Shown here in pieces: positions 41,712-51,134 of a stretch of DNA of 64,000 nt. The DNA comes from CBDCVN01 sp965223585. GTDB lineage: Bacteria > Deinococcota > Deinococci > Deinococcales > Trueperaceae. The translations under genes and the position numbers were made by a program. Where the stretch lies: contig CBDCWW010000014.1 of the NCBI GenBank assembly GCA_965223585.1, forward strand, positions 496,001-560,000, given 5' to 3'. Position 1 is the first letter of the stretch. Each line of letters starts with the position of its first letter. The notes under the pieces are model-generated. The model saw only the letters and a list, made by a program, of their open reading frames with translations. It made no database searches and was not told the DNA's origin.

Positions 41712-43349
41712 CTATCCGAGGCCTTTTAATTTAAATTTCCCAAAGTGCTCAATAAGTAGTATGACCAAAGTTGTTAGTGCCATTAAGATCACTGCCAAAG
41801 CAAGCGCTGCACCATAGTTACTTACTCCCGGTTTGGAAAGGCGATCAAAGATAGCAACAGGCAAAGTAGCATATTCTGGGCGCAAAAGTACTAATGAAGC
41901 ACCAAATTCCCCCAAAGATACTGTAAAAGCAAAACTGGCTGCTGCAATGAATGCAGGGGTTAAAAGTGGAAGTTCTATTTGAAAAATTATTCTAAGAGGG
42001 TTTGCACCTAAAACTTTTGCTGCTTCTAATAATTGTTCTTGCAACGCTCTCATGGTTGGTAATAGACTTCTGACTACAAAAGGAAATGCTAATAAGCTAT
42101 GTGCTAAAACAATGCCCCATATACTACTAGCTAGGCTAGGGAAGGCAAGCAGGTAACCTAGGCCTAATGTTACTGAACTAGTAATTAGAGGAAAAAGGCT
42201 CAGATTATCTAGCCAATCCCACTTTACTCTAACTATGCTATAGGCAAAGGCAAAACCAACTAAAATAGAACAAGCTGTAGCCAAAACAGCAAATCTTAAT
42301 GAATTAAAAAGTGCAGGGCCCAAACCTATAAAGCCTATAGAATTTGTTTCCTCTAAAAGGTAATAAAAATTGCGAAGGCTTAACTTACCTTCTACCCAAA
42401 ATGCTTTAATCCACAAAGTTAATAGTGGTGCAAGAGTTAAACATGCAGCAATAAGCATATTCACCATCACGAGAAAAATCCAAAGACCTTCTACTTTTTT
42501 TAAGCTAGGAGTTTTGCCTACTTGGACAGCCAAACGCTTCTGCAAAAAAGTGTAAAGCCATGTCAAGACACCAACAACTAAAATCTGTAATAAAACTAAA
42601 ACTGCTGCTTTGTCTAGCTGTAGTGACTTAGCACCCAAACGATAGATCTCTACTTCTAAAGTCGCAAAGCGTGTTTCTGGTGCTAGAATAAGAATAACAC
42701 CAAAACTAGTAAAGCAAAAAATAAAACCCAAGCTTGCTGAAGCAAGCACAGCAGGAGCTGAAAGAGGTAGTATAACTTTTAGAAACCTTTGCTTTGCTGA
42801 AGCACCTAAAATAGCAGCAACCTCAATAAATTGGGAAGCCATATTCTCCAAGTAAGCACTAACTATACGCACAACTAGAATATAGTTATAAAAAATATGA
42901 GCTAATAGAATAATAGCAAGGCTGTTACGCAAATCCCAAGTAAGTAAACTTCTTGGTCCCAAGAGAACTAGAAAACCCATACCTGCCACTACAGTAGGTA
43001 TTACAAAAGGAATAGTAAATAAGCTGCGTAAAAGGCGCTTACCTCTAAAGTCAAAAAAAGCAAAGCAAAAAGCACTTGGCAAAGCAAAAAGTAAAGTTAA
43101 TAGAGTTGAAAGGACAGCTTGATAAACAGTAAACCATAAGCGCTGATGATAATAGTTGTTTCGAAAAATGTCAGCAAAAGAATCAAAATGACAAGTATAA
43201 ATATTAGTAAACAATAGAATTGGATTATCAAGATCACAAAGACTGCGCACCAATATAGTAAGTAATGGGTAGAAGAAAAAAACTCCTAAAAACCCTATTG
43301 CTATTAGGCCTAACAAATATGCAAATGTAGTATCTCTCAGCGCAGCCAC
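41712..43349 (-). CDS. Two-domain ABC permease (ThiP/FbpB type)
   Basis: The 545-aa protein has twelve or more membrane helices forming two BPD_transp_1 units. Each ends in an EAA-like loop: ASQFIEVAAILGASAKQRFLKV and EQLLEAAKVLGANPLRIIFQ. This fused layout is typical of thiamine (ThiP) or ferric iron (FbpB) importers. Neither the ATPase nor the cognate binding protein is adjacent. It is the last gene of a five-gene operon and overlaps the TPR gene by 13 bp. Which ligand it carries cannot be decided. Confidence 0.88.
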   Translation of the reverse strand: MAALRDTTFAYLLGLIAIGFLGVFFFYPLLTILVRSLCDLDNPILLFTNIYTCHFDSFADIFRNNYYHQRLWFTVYQAVLSTLLTLLFALPSAFCFAFFDFRGKRLLRSLFTIPFVIPTVVAGMGFLVLLGPRSLLTWDLRNSLAIILLAHIFYNYILVVRIVSAYLENMASQFIEVAAILGASAKQRFLKVILPLSAPAVLASASLGFIFCFTSFGVILILAPETRFATLEVEIYRLGAKSLQLDKAAVLVLLQILVVGVLTWLYTFLQKRLAVQVGKTPSLKKVEGLWIFLVMVNMLIAACLTLAPLLTLWIKAFWVEGKLSLRNFYYLLEETNSIGFIGLGPALFNSLRFAVLATACSILVGFAFAYSIVRVKWDWLDNLSLFPLITSSVTLGLGYLLAFPSLASSIWGIVLAHSLLAFPFVVRSLLPTMRALQEQLLEAAKVLGANPLRIIFQIELPLLTPAFIAAASFAFTVSLGEFGASLVLLRPEYATLPVAIFDRLSKPGVSNYGAALALAVILMALTTLVILLIEHFGKFKLKGLG

Positions 43350-44071
43350 AAGAAAAGCACAACTACCAAAACAGCAAAAAAGAAGTATCGCCAGAGACTC
43401 CTTTGATGTTTTTTAATTTTAGAAGCATTTTTTAACTCCCTCTGACTAGCAACTTGAGCCTTTCTAAGAACCCTCACACTTTTATGGAGCTTACCTTGGC
43501 GACGATAAGCAATGCCTAGATTGTGTAAAGCATTAGAAAAATCACCATTTATAGCTAAAGCCTTTTCATAAGCATCAATGGCACTAGCAATATCACCTTT
43601 CTCTAATGATAGATTACCTTGATTAGTTAAAGCGCGATAATGCTTAGGGTCTAATTTTAAAGCCTCTTTAAAAGCATGTTCAGCCTTACTCTGTTCATTC
43701 AAAAAAATATAGGCTATGCCCCTTTGAGTTTCTACTTCTGCTTTACATGCATCTAAGTTAACTTTTTCTAAAGTTTCAAGCGCCTCTTTAGCTTGATAGT
43801 GGTCAAGAAAATTATTAGCCTCCTTAAGGATCTCAATGTTTTCTCGTAGGACTTGCCAATCCAAAAAATTAGGCCAATTGTGACAATCTATTAGCTCATC
43901 ACTAGCTTGCTGCCAGAGCTTAGCTCGTAAGTGTTTTTGCACACCCATAAGGCTAATGAGTGCTTTTAGGATTACTTTGTCTTGGTTAGGTTGATCAATA
44001 TAGCTCTCGTAGGCTTGGGAAATTCTACCCTGTTGAGCATGTTCAATCCAACGAGCTTTTTCAGTTGTCAC
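43337..44071 (-). CDS. TPR protein with C-terminal membrane anchor
   Basis: The 244-aa protein has degenerate helices at the N-terminus, then at least three TPRs (about 115-210: GIAYIFLNEQSKAEHAFKEA, NQGNLSLEKGDIASAIDAYE, NLGIAYRRQGKLHKSVRVL). A basic stretch (KNASKIKKHQRSLWR) precedes a single C-terminal membrane helix (FFFAVLVVVLFLW). The TPR part should face the cytosol and bind a partner protein. It is in the PIG-L to permease operon. Confidence 0.85.
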   Translation of the reverse strand: MTTEKARWIEHAQQGRISQAYESYIDQPNQDKVILKALISLMGVQKHLRAKLWQQASDELIDCHNWPNFLDWQVLRENIEILKEANNFLDHYQAKEALETLEKVNLDACKAEVETQRGIAYIFLNEQSKAEHAFKEALKLDPKHYRALTNQGNLSLEKGDIASAIDAYEKALAINGDFSNALHNLGIAYRRQGKLHKSVRVLRKAQVASQRELKNASKIKKHQRSLWRYFFFAVLVVVLFLWLR

Positions 44072-44084
44072 AGCATCTAAAACT

Positions 44085-44678
44085 TTATTGAACTATAGAA
44101 CTTAAACCTGATTTTGCCTCTAAAGCCCTTACTAAAGGATGGCTTTGCAACCTATCTCGAGGCAAAATTTGTGGTTGTTTTTCACCCTCAATTACAGCTT
44201 CTGTTAAGTTGACCTCTATGTCCTTAGGATGACCATTAATTCTTAAAAGCACTGTAAATGGATAACGCCTTACAATTATTATAAGGTTTTCTAAATTATT
44301 TAACTTCAAGTGTATATCTTGAGCAAACCAACCCAAAAAGAGTAGCCCCTTCCTATGAAAATGAAGTTCCTCATCACTTATAATTAAATGTGAACTCCGC
44401 CTTAACCTTAGAATTGACCCTACACTGTAAGGAATAGCCAAAAAAGCCAGCCAAGAAACAGTATAAAGCTGTATAATTTGTGGGAAATCCTTTTGCATTT
44501 CGGTAAAACTTACATTCAAATATTTAGGCAAAAAAACAAATAATAGCAAAGTAAGCCCCAGTTGCATTACAAGTGTAGTAAATGCAAAAAACCACAGAAC
44601 CCCACTGACTATTCTAGGAGGTATAAAGCGGAAGTGCAAACCTTCAGTTTGGAACTGTTGTTTAGTTTGTTTCATCAT
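44085..44678 (-). CDS. Membrane protein with PH-like domain
   Basis: The 197-aa protein has two long membrane helices (about 25-50 and 72-90). A beta-rich cytosolic part follows, beginning SSHLIISDEELHFHRKG, like the bacterial PH domains of YdbT/YcxB type. The function is unknown. It overlaps the phosphatase gene by 17 bp and is followed after 13 bp by the TPR gene, so it belongs to a tightly packed operon. Confidence 0.7.
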   Translation of the reverse strand: MMKQTKQQFQTEGLHFRFIPPRIVSGVLWFFAFTTLVMQLGLTLLLFVFLPKYLNVSFTEMQKDFPQIIQLYTVSWLAFLAIPYSVGSILRLRRSSHLIISDEELHFHRKGLLFLGWFAQDIHLKLNNLENLIIIVRRYPFTVLLRINGHPKDIEVNLTEAVIEGEKQPQILPRDRLQSHPLVRALEAKSGLSSIVQ

Positions 44679-45798
44679 ACCTGATAATAACTACTGTTAG
44701 GTCATCTTTTATTTGCCAGCCCTTTAAACTTAACTTTAAACCCTCAAGGATCTCTTCTGGAGTTTGGCTCTTAATCAGTTCATGGGTAACTCTTTGCTCA
44801 CCAAAAAGCTCGAGCTTTTTACCTTCTTGCTGTGCTTCTAAAAGCCCATCTGAATAAAGACAAATAATGTCACCTTGCTTAAGTTTCAAAAGTTTTGCCT
44901 GGCCACTTGATATAGGAAAAGCTCCTAAAGGATGAGTAGTAGGTTCTAGCTTTTCAATAGCACCTTCACTACGCCTTAAAAACACAGGTGTATGACCAAG
45001 ATTGTAATAAATTATCTCGCCATTATCTTTAAGCTTTAGCACCACTAAAGTTGCAAACATTTCTACTTTATTAAGCTCTTGGTAAAGGGCATGGTCAAGA
45101 GCCGTAAGAAAATCAGATTGATTAGTAGCAGCCCTTAAAGCTGGAATAAACATGCTAGCAACAAAAGCTGCTGTCATTCCCTTACCACTCACATCACCAA
45201 GTATTAACCAGTTATCCACAGTAAAGTAGAAATCACCACCAAAATCCTTAGCAGGTTGCCAGTAGCTCGAGACATGGTAGCTATTTATGTCTGGCAAAGT
45301 AGCAGGGATTATGTTACGCCAGATAGCAGCAGTTAACTTGCGTTCGTGCTCGAGCAAATGTGCCTGCATTTTCTCATCCCGTAATTGAAATGCGCTAGCT
45401 GCTAGTGAAATTACTTCTGTAACAGAATCTGCTAATCTAAGATCATCTAGGCTAAATCCGCCAGATTTGCCCCAGAAAATTCCCCAACCCCGATTAAAGG
45501 GTATCATTAAAAGGCTAGTAGACTCATCTTGAGATGGTATATAGACCTCTGAAAAATGGCTCTTTTGTGGCGGAGCTAATTTTTTAAGCCAGTCAGGTAC
45601 CTTATTGAGCCACTTATTATTTAAATTGAGCCCAACTGACTCTGCGCCTATAAAGCGACGCACCTCATCTAGAAGATGCATAAGATCACTTGGACGCAAG
45701 GATTCCGAGGTTTTAACAACAATCCGTTCTAAAAAAAGCTTACCCTCTATACAATCATCTAAAGCAGCCTCTAAGTCTGTGGTCTTTGCATCACTCAT
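44662..45798 (-). CDS. SpoIIE/RsbU-type PP2C serine phosphatase
   Basis: The first half of this 378-aa protein is a GAF-like sensor region (about 15-145). The second half is a PP2C-like SpoIIE domain with FGGDFYFTVDNWLILGDVSGKGMTAAF, where the Asp residues bind two Mn ions, and IICLYSDGLLEAQ plus KDDLTVVIIRY at the end. It likely dephosphorylates an anti-sigma antagonist; no such STAS gene is seen here. Three CTCGAG sites lie inside. It follows the PIG-L gene by 7 bp. Confidence 0.92.
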   Translation of the reverse strand: MSDAKTTDLEAALDDCIEGKLFLERIVVKTSESLRPSDLMHLLDEVRRFIGAESVGLNLNNKWLNKVPDWLKKLAPPQKSHFSEVYIPSQDESTSLLMIPFNRGWGIFWGKSGGFSLDDLRLADSVTEVISLAASAFQLRDEKMQAHLLEHERKLTAAIWRNIIPATLPDINSYHVSSYWQPAKDFGGDFYFTVDNWLILGDVSGKGMTAAFVASMFIPALRAATNQSDFLTALDHALYQELNKVEMFATLVVLKLKDNGEIIYYNLGHTPVFLRRSEGAIEKLEPTTHPLGAFPISSGQAKLLKLKQGDIICLYSDGLLEAQQEGKKLELFGEQRVTHELIKSQTPEEILEGLKLSLKGWQIKDDLTVVIIRYDETN

Positions 45799-45805
45799 AA
45801 TTTAG

Positions 45806-46510
45806 TTATAGCCAATTTACAGTTATGGGACCCTGTTCAGGATAAGTCGGTTCAGCAAGATGAAAACTCTCATAAAATAATTTCCTAGTTAAACGGCGCA
45901 TAAACATGAGCACACTACGGGCTTGTGTTTCATAATGGGACATTGCTCTTAACTTATTTTCAAGATAAGCATTCATATCCAAGTAATGGGTAGGTGGCAA
46001 ATGAAGTCTTTTTACCTCTTTGTAGTGCATAAAATCAGGACGTATGTCACCTGCGAAAGGCGTTTCTGTAGCATAGTAATAAAGACGCTTAGGTTTGTGA
46101 TTACTTTTCTTTAAGGATTCCATCACTAACCTGTGAGTTATAACATGATCAGGATGTCCATTCGAACCATTAGGTGGAAAAGTAAGAATAACTTCTGGTT
46201 TAAGTTTTTCTAAAAGATCAATAATGTTTGGATGTACTTTCTCCTTTGGTACATCTCTTAATTCACCATCAGGAAAATCAAATAGGTACCTTCCTTGAAC
46301 ACCTAAAACATCAAGAGCAGCTTGCCATTCTTTTTCTCGAACTTTAGGTAAGTCTTCTTGAGTGCAAAGCCCTAGCGTACGCCCTGCACCACCACGTGTT
46401 AAACTAAGAACTGAAGTATACTTACCTGCTTCTGCCATCTTACTTAAAAGACCTCCTGCTGAAAAAACCTCATCATCAGGGTGCGGGACTATAAGCATTA
46501 AGTCGGTCAT
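45806..46510 (-). CDS. PIG-L/LmbE family deacetylase (BshB-like)
   Basis: The zinc deacetylase signature is complete: IVPHPDDEVFSAGG and SNGHPDHVITHRL. These enzymes remove acetyl from GlcNAc conjugates, as in bacillithiol (BshB) or mycothiol synthesis. TLGLCTQEDLPKVREKEWQAA and the LFDFPDGEL segment are typical of BshB-like members. I use ATG 46510; ATG 46522 is also possible, and an AT-rich TATAATATAATG lies at the front. It is the first gene of the operon. No bshA or bshC is seen. Confidence 0.88.
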   Translation of the reverse strand: MTDLMLIVPHPDDEVFSAGGLLSKMAEAGKYTSVLSLTRGGAGRTLGLCTQEDLPKVREKEWQAALDVLGVQGRYLFDFPDGELRDVPKEKVHPNIIDLLEKLKPEVILTFPPNGSNGHPDHVITHRLVMESLKKSNHKPKRLYYYATETPFAGDIRPDFMHYKEVKRLHLPPTHYLDMNAYLENKLRAMSHYETQARSVLMFMRRLTRKLFYESFHLAEPTYPEQGPITVNWL

Positions 46511-46693
46511 GAAGCAAGTCATTATATTATATTGTTTTATTATTAGGGTCAAATTGATTCTATGTTATAAAACACCTATCAAGAGTTCTATAGTGCTCTA
46601 GACAATTCTTCTTAAAGCAAAGGTTCCCTGCTTTTTGGATGCTCGTATCAGAAAAGCTTAATGTCTGTAAGGTAAAATCCAATTTAGTGGTCT

Positions 46694-46920
46694 TTAAGCA
46701 GTTCTTAAGCCAGAAAAGCTGATTAAAGGAGGTGATTTCCAGAAGTCTATCTCAAAGTTTGACCTAATAACCACTCCCCACGCATAAACGCGGGGGCTTC
46801 TACAGATCCTTCTTTTGTCCCTTACAAGGGCAAGCAAACAGGTTGATCCAATGTCTGTCAGCCCACAGGCAATTGTTGATATGTTGTGGTTTTTGCTTAG
46901 TTTCAAACACCTTGCATAAA
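46694..46920 (-). mobile_element. Decayed IS200/IS605 (tnpB) end
   Basis: CCACTCCCCACGCATAAACGCGGGGG (46771-46796) has the look of an IS605-family right-end hairpin. On the minus strand, next to it, a broken frame reads GSVEAPAFMRGEW, a common readthrough of tnpB ends, and further upstream there are more stops. No intact transposase or TnpB remains. Confidence 0.5.
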
Positions 46921-46951
46921 CAAGCAGGCCAAATTCCTTTTTCCTAAACGG

Positions 46952-46980
46952 TTGACACTTTTATAGAAATAGTGTCATAA
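46952..46980 (+). promoter_or_regulatory. Sigma-70-type promoter of the 1280-aa gene
   Basis: TTGACA (46952-46957), a 17-nt spacer and TCATAA (46975-46980). A ribosome-binding site GGAGG (47003-47007) precedes the ATG at 47012, so this gene is leadered. Confidence 0.65.
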
Positions 46981-47011
46981 ATATAATTAATCTTTAATAT
47001 ATGGAGGTTTC

Positions 47012-50000
47012 ATGAAATACTTGGCTTTAATTTTCCTTACTTTAACACTTATTTTGCCTAGTGCTTTTACTCAAGATGTAAGCACAAAACTTAAATTATC
47101 AGTAGACTTTGGTGAAGATGTTGATTCTACTACAGCAACAGTTACAAAACTGCTGGTAGCTGTAGGGGACTCTGTTAATGAAGGGCAAATATTACTCGAG
47201 CTTTCTACAGGCGAAAGTATTCAGGAAGTAGTTTCACCCCTATCAGCTAAAATTGCTGAACTACATATTACTGAAGGCGATGAGGTAACAGCTAATCAAG
47301 AACTAGTAACCATTGAATTTTCTACGGAAGTTGCTGAAGAAGGAGTGACTGCGGAAACTGAAGCTACTGAAGGGGTAATTGAAGAAGTCACAGGCATGGA
47401 AGCTGCTGAGGAAGAGGTAACTGAGGAAGTATCTGAAGAAGCTGAAACTGTTGAAGAAGAAATGACCGACGTTGCTGAAGAAGTTGTAGACACTACTGAA
47501 GAGGCAACTGAAGAAATCTCTGAAGAAGCTGAAACTGTTGAAGAAGAAATGACCGACGTTGCTGAAGAAACTGTAGATGCTACTGAGGAGGCAGCTGAAG
47601 AAATCTCTGAAGAAGCTGAAGCTGTTGAAGAGGAAGTGACCGACGTTGCTGAAGAAGCTGCAGATGCTACTGAAGAGGCAACTGAGGAAATCTCTGAAGA
47701 AGCTGAAGCTGTTGAAGAGGAAGTGACCGACGTTGCCGAAGAAGCTGCAGATGCTACTGAAGAGGCGACTGAAGAAATCTCTGAAGAAGCTGGAGCTGTT
47801 GAAGAGGAAGCGACCGACGTTGCTGAAGAGGCTGCAGATGCTACTGAAGAGGCAACTGAAGAAATCTCTGAAGAAGAGGCAGCTGAGGAAACCTCTGAGG
47901 AAGCAACTAACACAGATATTGAAGAAGCCAATGGCACTGTTACAACTATAGACGTGACAGAAGAAATAGTTGGCCTTGCTCCAGTAACTCCCGGCATTGA
48001 AGAAACAGAACAACTTGAAACTACTACTTTAGAAGATAAAGGGTCAATTGAAGAAATTGATAACCTAAAAACTTCAGAAACTAGTGAAGCAAATAGTCCA
48101 GAAATGCAATCCATAGCGGTTGAAGGTCTTGCTCAAATAACTCCTGCCGATGCAATTCTAACTTTAGGGTTTAAGCCCCAAACTCCTGAAGGCGATAGCT
48201 TGTGGCAAGACCTAGTAGCCCTTGATTGGAGTGGGGCCATTACTACTCTAAACAATCTGGGTTTATTTATGTCTGATGCTAACTTCTTTGAGTTCTTACC
48301 TTATGAAGCTGAACAACTTATGGAAGAATTACTCAATGGGATTGAGGAAGGTGTGGAAGCAAGTGAAGGATTAGAAGAAGCTATAAATGAGGTTTTTGAA
48401 TTCTGCCCCGCCCTTGCTGAGGTAGATTGGGAGAATTTTTCACCTATAGGTAAAGAATCCCTTGTCACTGTAGGCATGAATCCTTTTAACCCTGAGCCTG
48501 CCATAACTATTATGATGTTAATGGGTGATGATCAAGCAGCCGCTGCACAAGAAATACAGCAAGCCTTCCTTGGTTGTGTAAAAGAAGAAATTGGCGAAGA
48601 TATGCTCGAGCTAGAAGAAGAAGGCACTACTCTTTATGTGCTCGATGATGGCGGTGACTTTCCCGTAATTATTAGTAGTGTAGGGAACGCTCATTTCCTA
48701 AGCAGTAATGTAGACACTGCTAGAACAATAGTGCGTCTAGCCAATGGCACTGATGAACCTAGCCTTGCTTCTACAGATTTACAGCAAAGACGTAGTGCAG
48801 TATTAGCAGAAGGAGGTTTAAGCTTTAGTTTGGATTTGGCTGCTGCTGCTGAAGTTCTCTCAGCTTTTAAAGGTGCTATAGTACAAGATGAAATGACTGA
48901 ATACCTATTTGATCGTGGTGTAGCTGCATTAAATACCTTAGGTGGCATGGCAAGCAATTTGAGCATTACTCCAGAAGGAATTCTTTCAGAATCTATGCTA
49001 GCAACCAATCCTGAAGGTGGCGATAGTGATCTAGCTGAGTTATTGCTTTGTGAAAGTTGCACAGTTAGTGTACCTGAATTTGCCCCACAAAGTAGTATAT
49101 CTCTTTCTTCAAGCTCTCTTGTTATAGAAGAGTTTTTTGCTTACCTACAAACTTGGCTAGATGGTTTAGCTCCTTATATCGGAGAAATGAATATAAATGA
49201 CTTGGCTATGACTGTAGGTATAGATTTAGATTTGCTGCTTGGCTGGTTAGGAAAAGAGGTTCAAGTGGTTTCACTCGAGCCCCTCAGCCAAAGACTATCA
49301 ACTTTAATTTATCAACCTGCTTCGGCTTTTATCTTTCCTGTAGAAAGTGTTGAGGCAGCTGAAGAGGGCCGCGCTGCATGGGCTTCACTCTGGCCTATTA
49401 TGAAGATGGGTCTCGAGCTTATGGATGATGAAGACTTCCCTAACAACATTTTTGATTATGCAGCTTCAGATACCTACAAATTCGAAGGAGTAACCATAGA
49501 GCGTTACCGCTTTAGCGTAAATGTTGATATTGCAGTGGCTTATATTGATAATAATCTTATCTTTGCTAGTCCACCTGATGCTATGCATACACTGATAAAA
49601 ACTGCTAATGGTGATATTAAAAACATTTTGAAAAATAATAAGTTTAGTGCTGTTTATGAGGCATTACCTGAGTCAGCTAGCGGTTTTTCCTTTAGTAAAA
49701 GCGATGCACATACTAGAGCCTATGCAAACTTGCTTAACCTTTTTAGCCAACCTCTTGCTTTCTTTATTAAAGTTATGGTTGACGCAGCACTTGAAGAAAC
49801 AGTAGGAACTGACTATAGCTTTGATGTAGAAGAAGAGCCTTTATTTACTAGCCCGTATGTTGAAGAAGATTTAAGTAATGTTGAAATCACTCCTTTTGAT
49901 TTAGCAGCATCAGAAGGCATAAGTGGTAATTTGGTTTCTGTGGAAGAAAGCACTGATGATGAAGACTTGAGCATAGCTTACTATGAGTTAACAGGTTTTG

Positions 50001-50854
50001 ATATTGGTGATACTGTCGCAGCCACACTAGCTAGTGAAGACTTTGACACATATCTTACCTTGATAGCAACCACTGAAGAAGGAAGAGAAGTCATTTTAGA
50101 AAATGATGATTTTGATGGCAGTTATAGTGAATCTCAAGTGGCTTTTACTGCTCAAGAAGGTGTACTAGAATATGTTGTGAAAGTTAGTAGTTATGAAGGT
50201 GCTGGTAACTATAGTTTAAGTGTTGATGTTGCCGAGGCTCCCTCTTTTGATTTCGAGTCCTTTGCTCCTTACCCTTCTGAATTTACAGACGAAGCAACTA
50301 ATAGAGTTGCTGTCGGTGAAGCAGTAGAAGGTGAACTGCAAACCAATGAAACCGCTGTCTTAGCAGACTACTTTGAACTTGGCGGTTTAAATGTTGGCGA
50401 CGAGGTTACTGTTAATTTATCTAGCACTGATTTTGATACTTACCTTTATATAATCGATGCTACTAATGAGTCTTACATAGCAGAAAATGATGATTTTGAT
50501 AATAGTTATGAAGTTTCTCAGGTAAGTTTTACTGTCCAAGAAGGTACTACTTATTTGGTAAAAGCTACTAGTTTTGATGGTAGTGGTGAAGGAGACTACG
50601 AACTAACTATAAGTGCTTCAAGTGGTTCAGAAATTGCCGATACAGAAACATCAAATTTATACGAAGATACAGAAGAGCTTAGCCCTGAAGATATGCGAGA
50701 ACTTGCACCAAATTTTGCTGAAATTCTAAACCTAACCGAAATAATTCCTCAGGCAATTTTAGTTCTAGCTGATCATCTGGGTTACAGCGATGGACACGTT
50801 GTTAACGAAGACAATAATATTTATAGTCGTTCCCTAATACGTATCATATGGTAG
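47012..50854 (+). CDS. Large secreted protein: biotinyl-like domain, Glu repeats, DUF3352-like and PPC domains
   Basis: The 1280-aa protein has a signal peptide (ends near AFTQ). A biotin/lipoyl-like fold follows (about 25-105, VGDSVNEGQILLELSTGES, ITEGDEVTANQELV) in which the usual lysine is absent. Then comes an acidic region of five perfect-length 29-aa repeats plus a partial unit (about 138-300). A long middle part (about 370-900) resembles DUF3352, with hydrophobic segments such as LSFSLDLAAAAEVL. Two PPC-type beta domains (FDTYLTLI and FDTYLYII motifs) come next, then a short tail. No catalytic residue is seen. It is probably extracellular, binding or structural. Four CTCGAG sites. Confidence 0.8.
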   Translation: MKYLALIFLTLTLILPSAFTQDVSTKLKLSVDFGEDVDSTTATVTKLLVAVGDSVNEGQILLELSTGESIQEVVSPLSAKIAELHITEGDEVTANQELVTIEFSTEVAEEGVTAETEATEGVIEEVTGMEAAEEEVTEEVSEEAETVEEEMTDVAEEVVDTTEEATEEISEEAETVEEEMTDVAEETVDATEEAAEEISEEAEAVEEEVTDVAEEAADATEEATEEISEEAEAVEEEVTDVAEEAADATEEATEEISEEAGAVEEEATDVAEEAADATEEATEEISEEEAAEETSEEATNTDIEEANGTVTTIDVTEEIVGLAPVTPGIEETEQLETTTLEDKGSIEEIDNLKTSETSEANSPEMQSIAVEGLAQITPADAILTLGFKPQTPEGDSLWQDLVALDWSGAITTLNNLGLFMSDANFFEFLPYEAEQLMEELLNGIEEGVEASEGLEEAINEVFEFCPALAEVDWENFSPIGKESLVTVGMNPFNPEPAITIMMLMGDDQAAAAQEIQQAFLGCVKEEIGEDMLELEEEGTTLYVLDDGGDFPVIISSVGNAHFLSSNVDTARTIVRLANGTDEPSLASTDLQQRRSAVLAEGGLSFSLDLAAAAEVLSAFKGAIVQDEMTEYLFDRGVAALNTLGGMASNLSITPEGILSESMLATNPEGGDSDLAELLLCESCTVSVPEFAPQSSISLSSSSLVIEEFFAYLQTWLDGLAPYIGEMNINDLAMTVGIDLDLLLGWLGKEVQVVSLEPLSQRLSTLIYQPASAFIFPVESVEAAEEGRAAWASLWPIMKMGLELMDDEDFPNNIFDYAASDTYKFEGVTIERYRFSVNVDIAVAYIDNNLIFASPPDAMHTLIKTANGDIKNILKNNKFSAVYEALPESASGFSFSKSDAHTRAYANLLNLFSQPLAFFIKVMVDAALEETVGTDYSFDVEEEPLFTSPYVEEDLSNVEITPFDLAASEGISGNLVSVEESTDDEDLSIAYYELTGFDIGDTVAATLASEDFDTYLTLIATTEEGREVILENDDFDGSYSESQVAFTAQEGVLEYVVKVSSYEGAGNYSLSVDVAEAPSFDFESFAPYPSEFTDEATNRVAVGEAVEGELQTNETAVLADYFELGGLNVGDEVTVNLSSTDFDTYLYIIDATNESYIAENDDFDNSYEVSQVSFTVQEGTTYLVKATSFDGSGEGDYELTISASSGSEIADTETSNLYEDTEELSPEDMRELAPNFAEILNLTEIIPQAILVLADHLGYSDGHVVNEDNNIYSRSLIRIIW
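47423..47910 (+). repeat. 87-bp tandem repeat in coding sequence
   Basis: Five direct 87-bp units start at 47423, 47510, 47597, 47684 and 47771, with a partial sixth. Each encodes an acidic unit like EEISEEAETVEEEMTDVAEE. Copies three and four are nearly identical, a sign of recent unequal exchange. The repeats also keep other frames open on the minus strand, which creates false ORFs there. Confidence 0.9.
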
Positions 50855-50918
50855 ATAAAAAAGTTTTTATCTAGTTAAGAGTTTAGGCCAAAGAGAATGT
50901 GAGCTTTCGTCTATATTG

Positions 50919-50945
50919 TAGGGGCAGGTTTAAAGCCTGCCCCAC
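50919..50945. repeat. GGGGCAGG palindrome
   Basis: GGGGCAGGTTTAAAGCCTGC and the following CCCA make a near-perfect hairpin, a form often seen as intergenic repeats in bacteria. It lies between the large secreted-protein gene and its terminator. Confidence 0.6.
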
Positions 50946-50961
50946 TTGTACCTAAAAAGGA

Positions 50962-50995
50962 CCTGTTAAACTCCTGTAGCTTAACAGGCTTTTTT
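50962..50995 (+). terminator. Terminator of the 1280-aa gene
   Basis: The perfect 8-bp stem CCTGTTAA / TTAACAGG, with an 11-nt loop, is followed by CTTTTTTAC. Confidence 0.85.
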
Positions 50996-51134
50996 ACTTA
51001 GAACTAGCTCTAAATAGTAAAGTAGAGGCAACTCAAAGGTTTTAAGTTGCCCGTATTCATCATGATATTGTTGCTTACCTAGTAGGGCTTAACGCATCAA
51101 GTTGCTTAATGAGAAGCAAGTCTATTATGGACAT

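Noticed and set aside
40231..43349. One ABC importer made by the binding protein and the permease
   Set aside because: The binding protein is of the carbohydrate type, while the permease is of the fused iron/thiamine type; a 254-bp gap separates them and the ATPase is missing. They probably serve different importers.
47423..47910. CRISPR array
   Set aside because: The units are contiguous in-frame coding repeats without spacers.
47296..48114. Long minus-strand ORFs (272 and 236 codons) rich in Ser or Phe
   Set aside because: They are produced by the 87-bp acidic repeats read backwards; they lack ribosome-binding sites and overlap a clear gene with a signal peptide.
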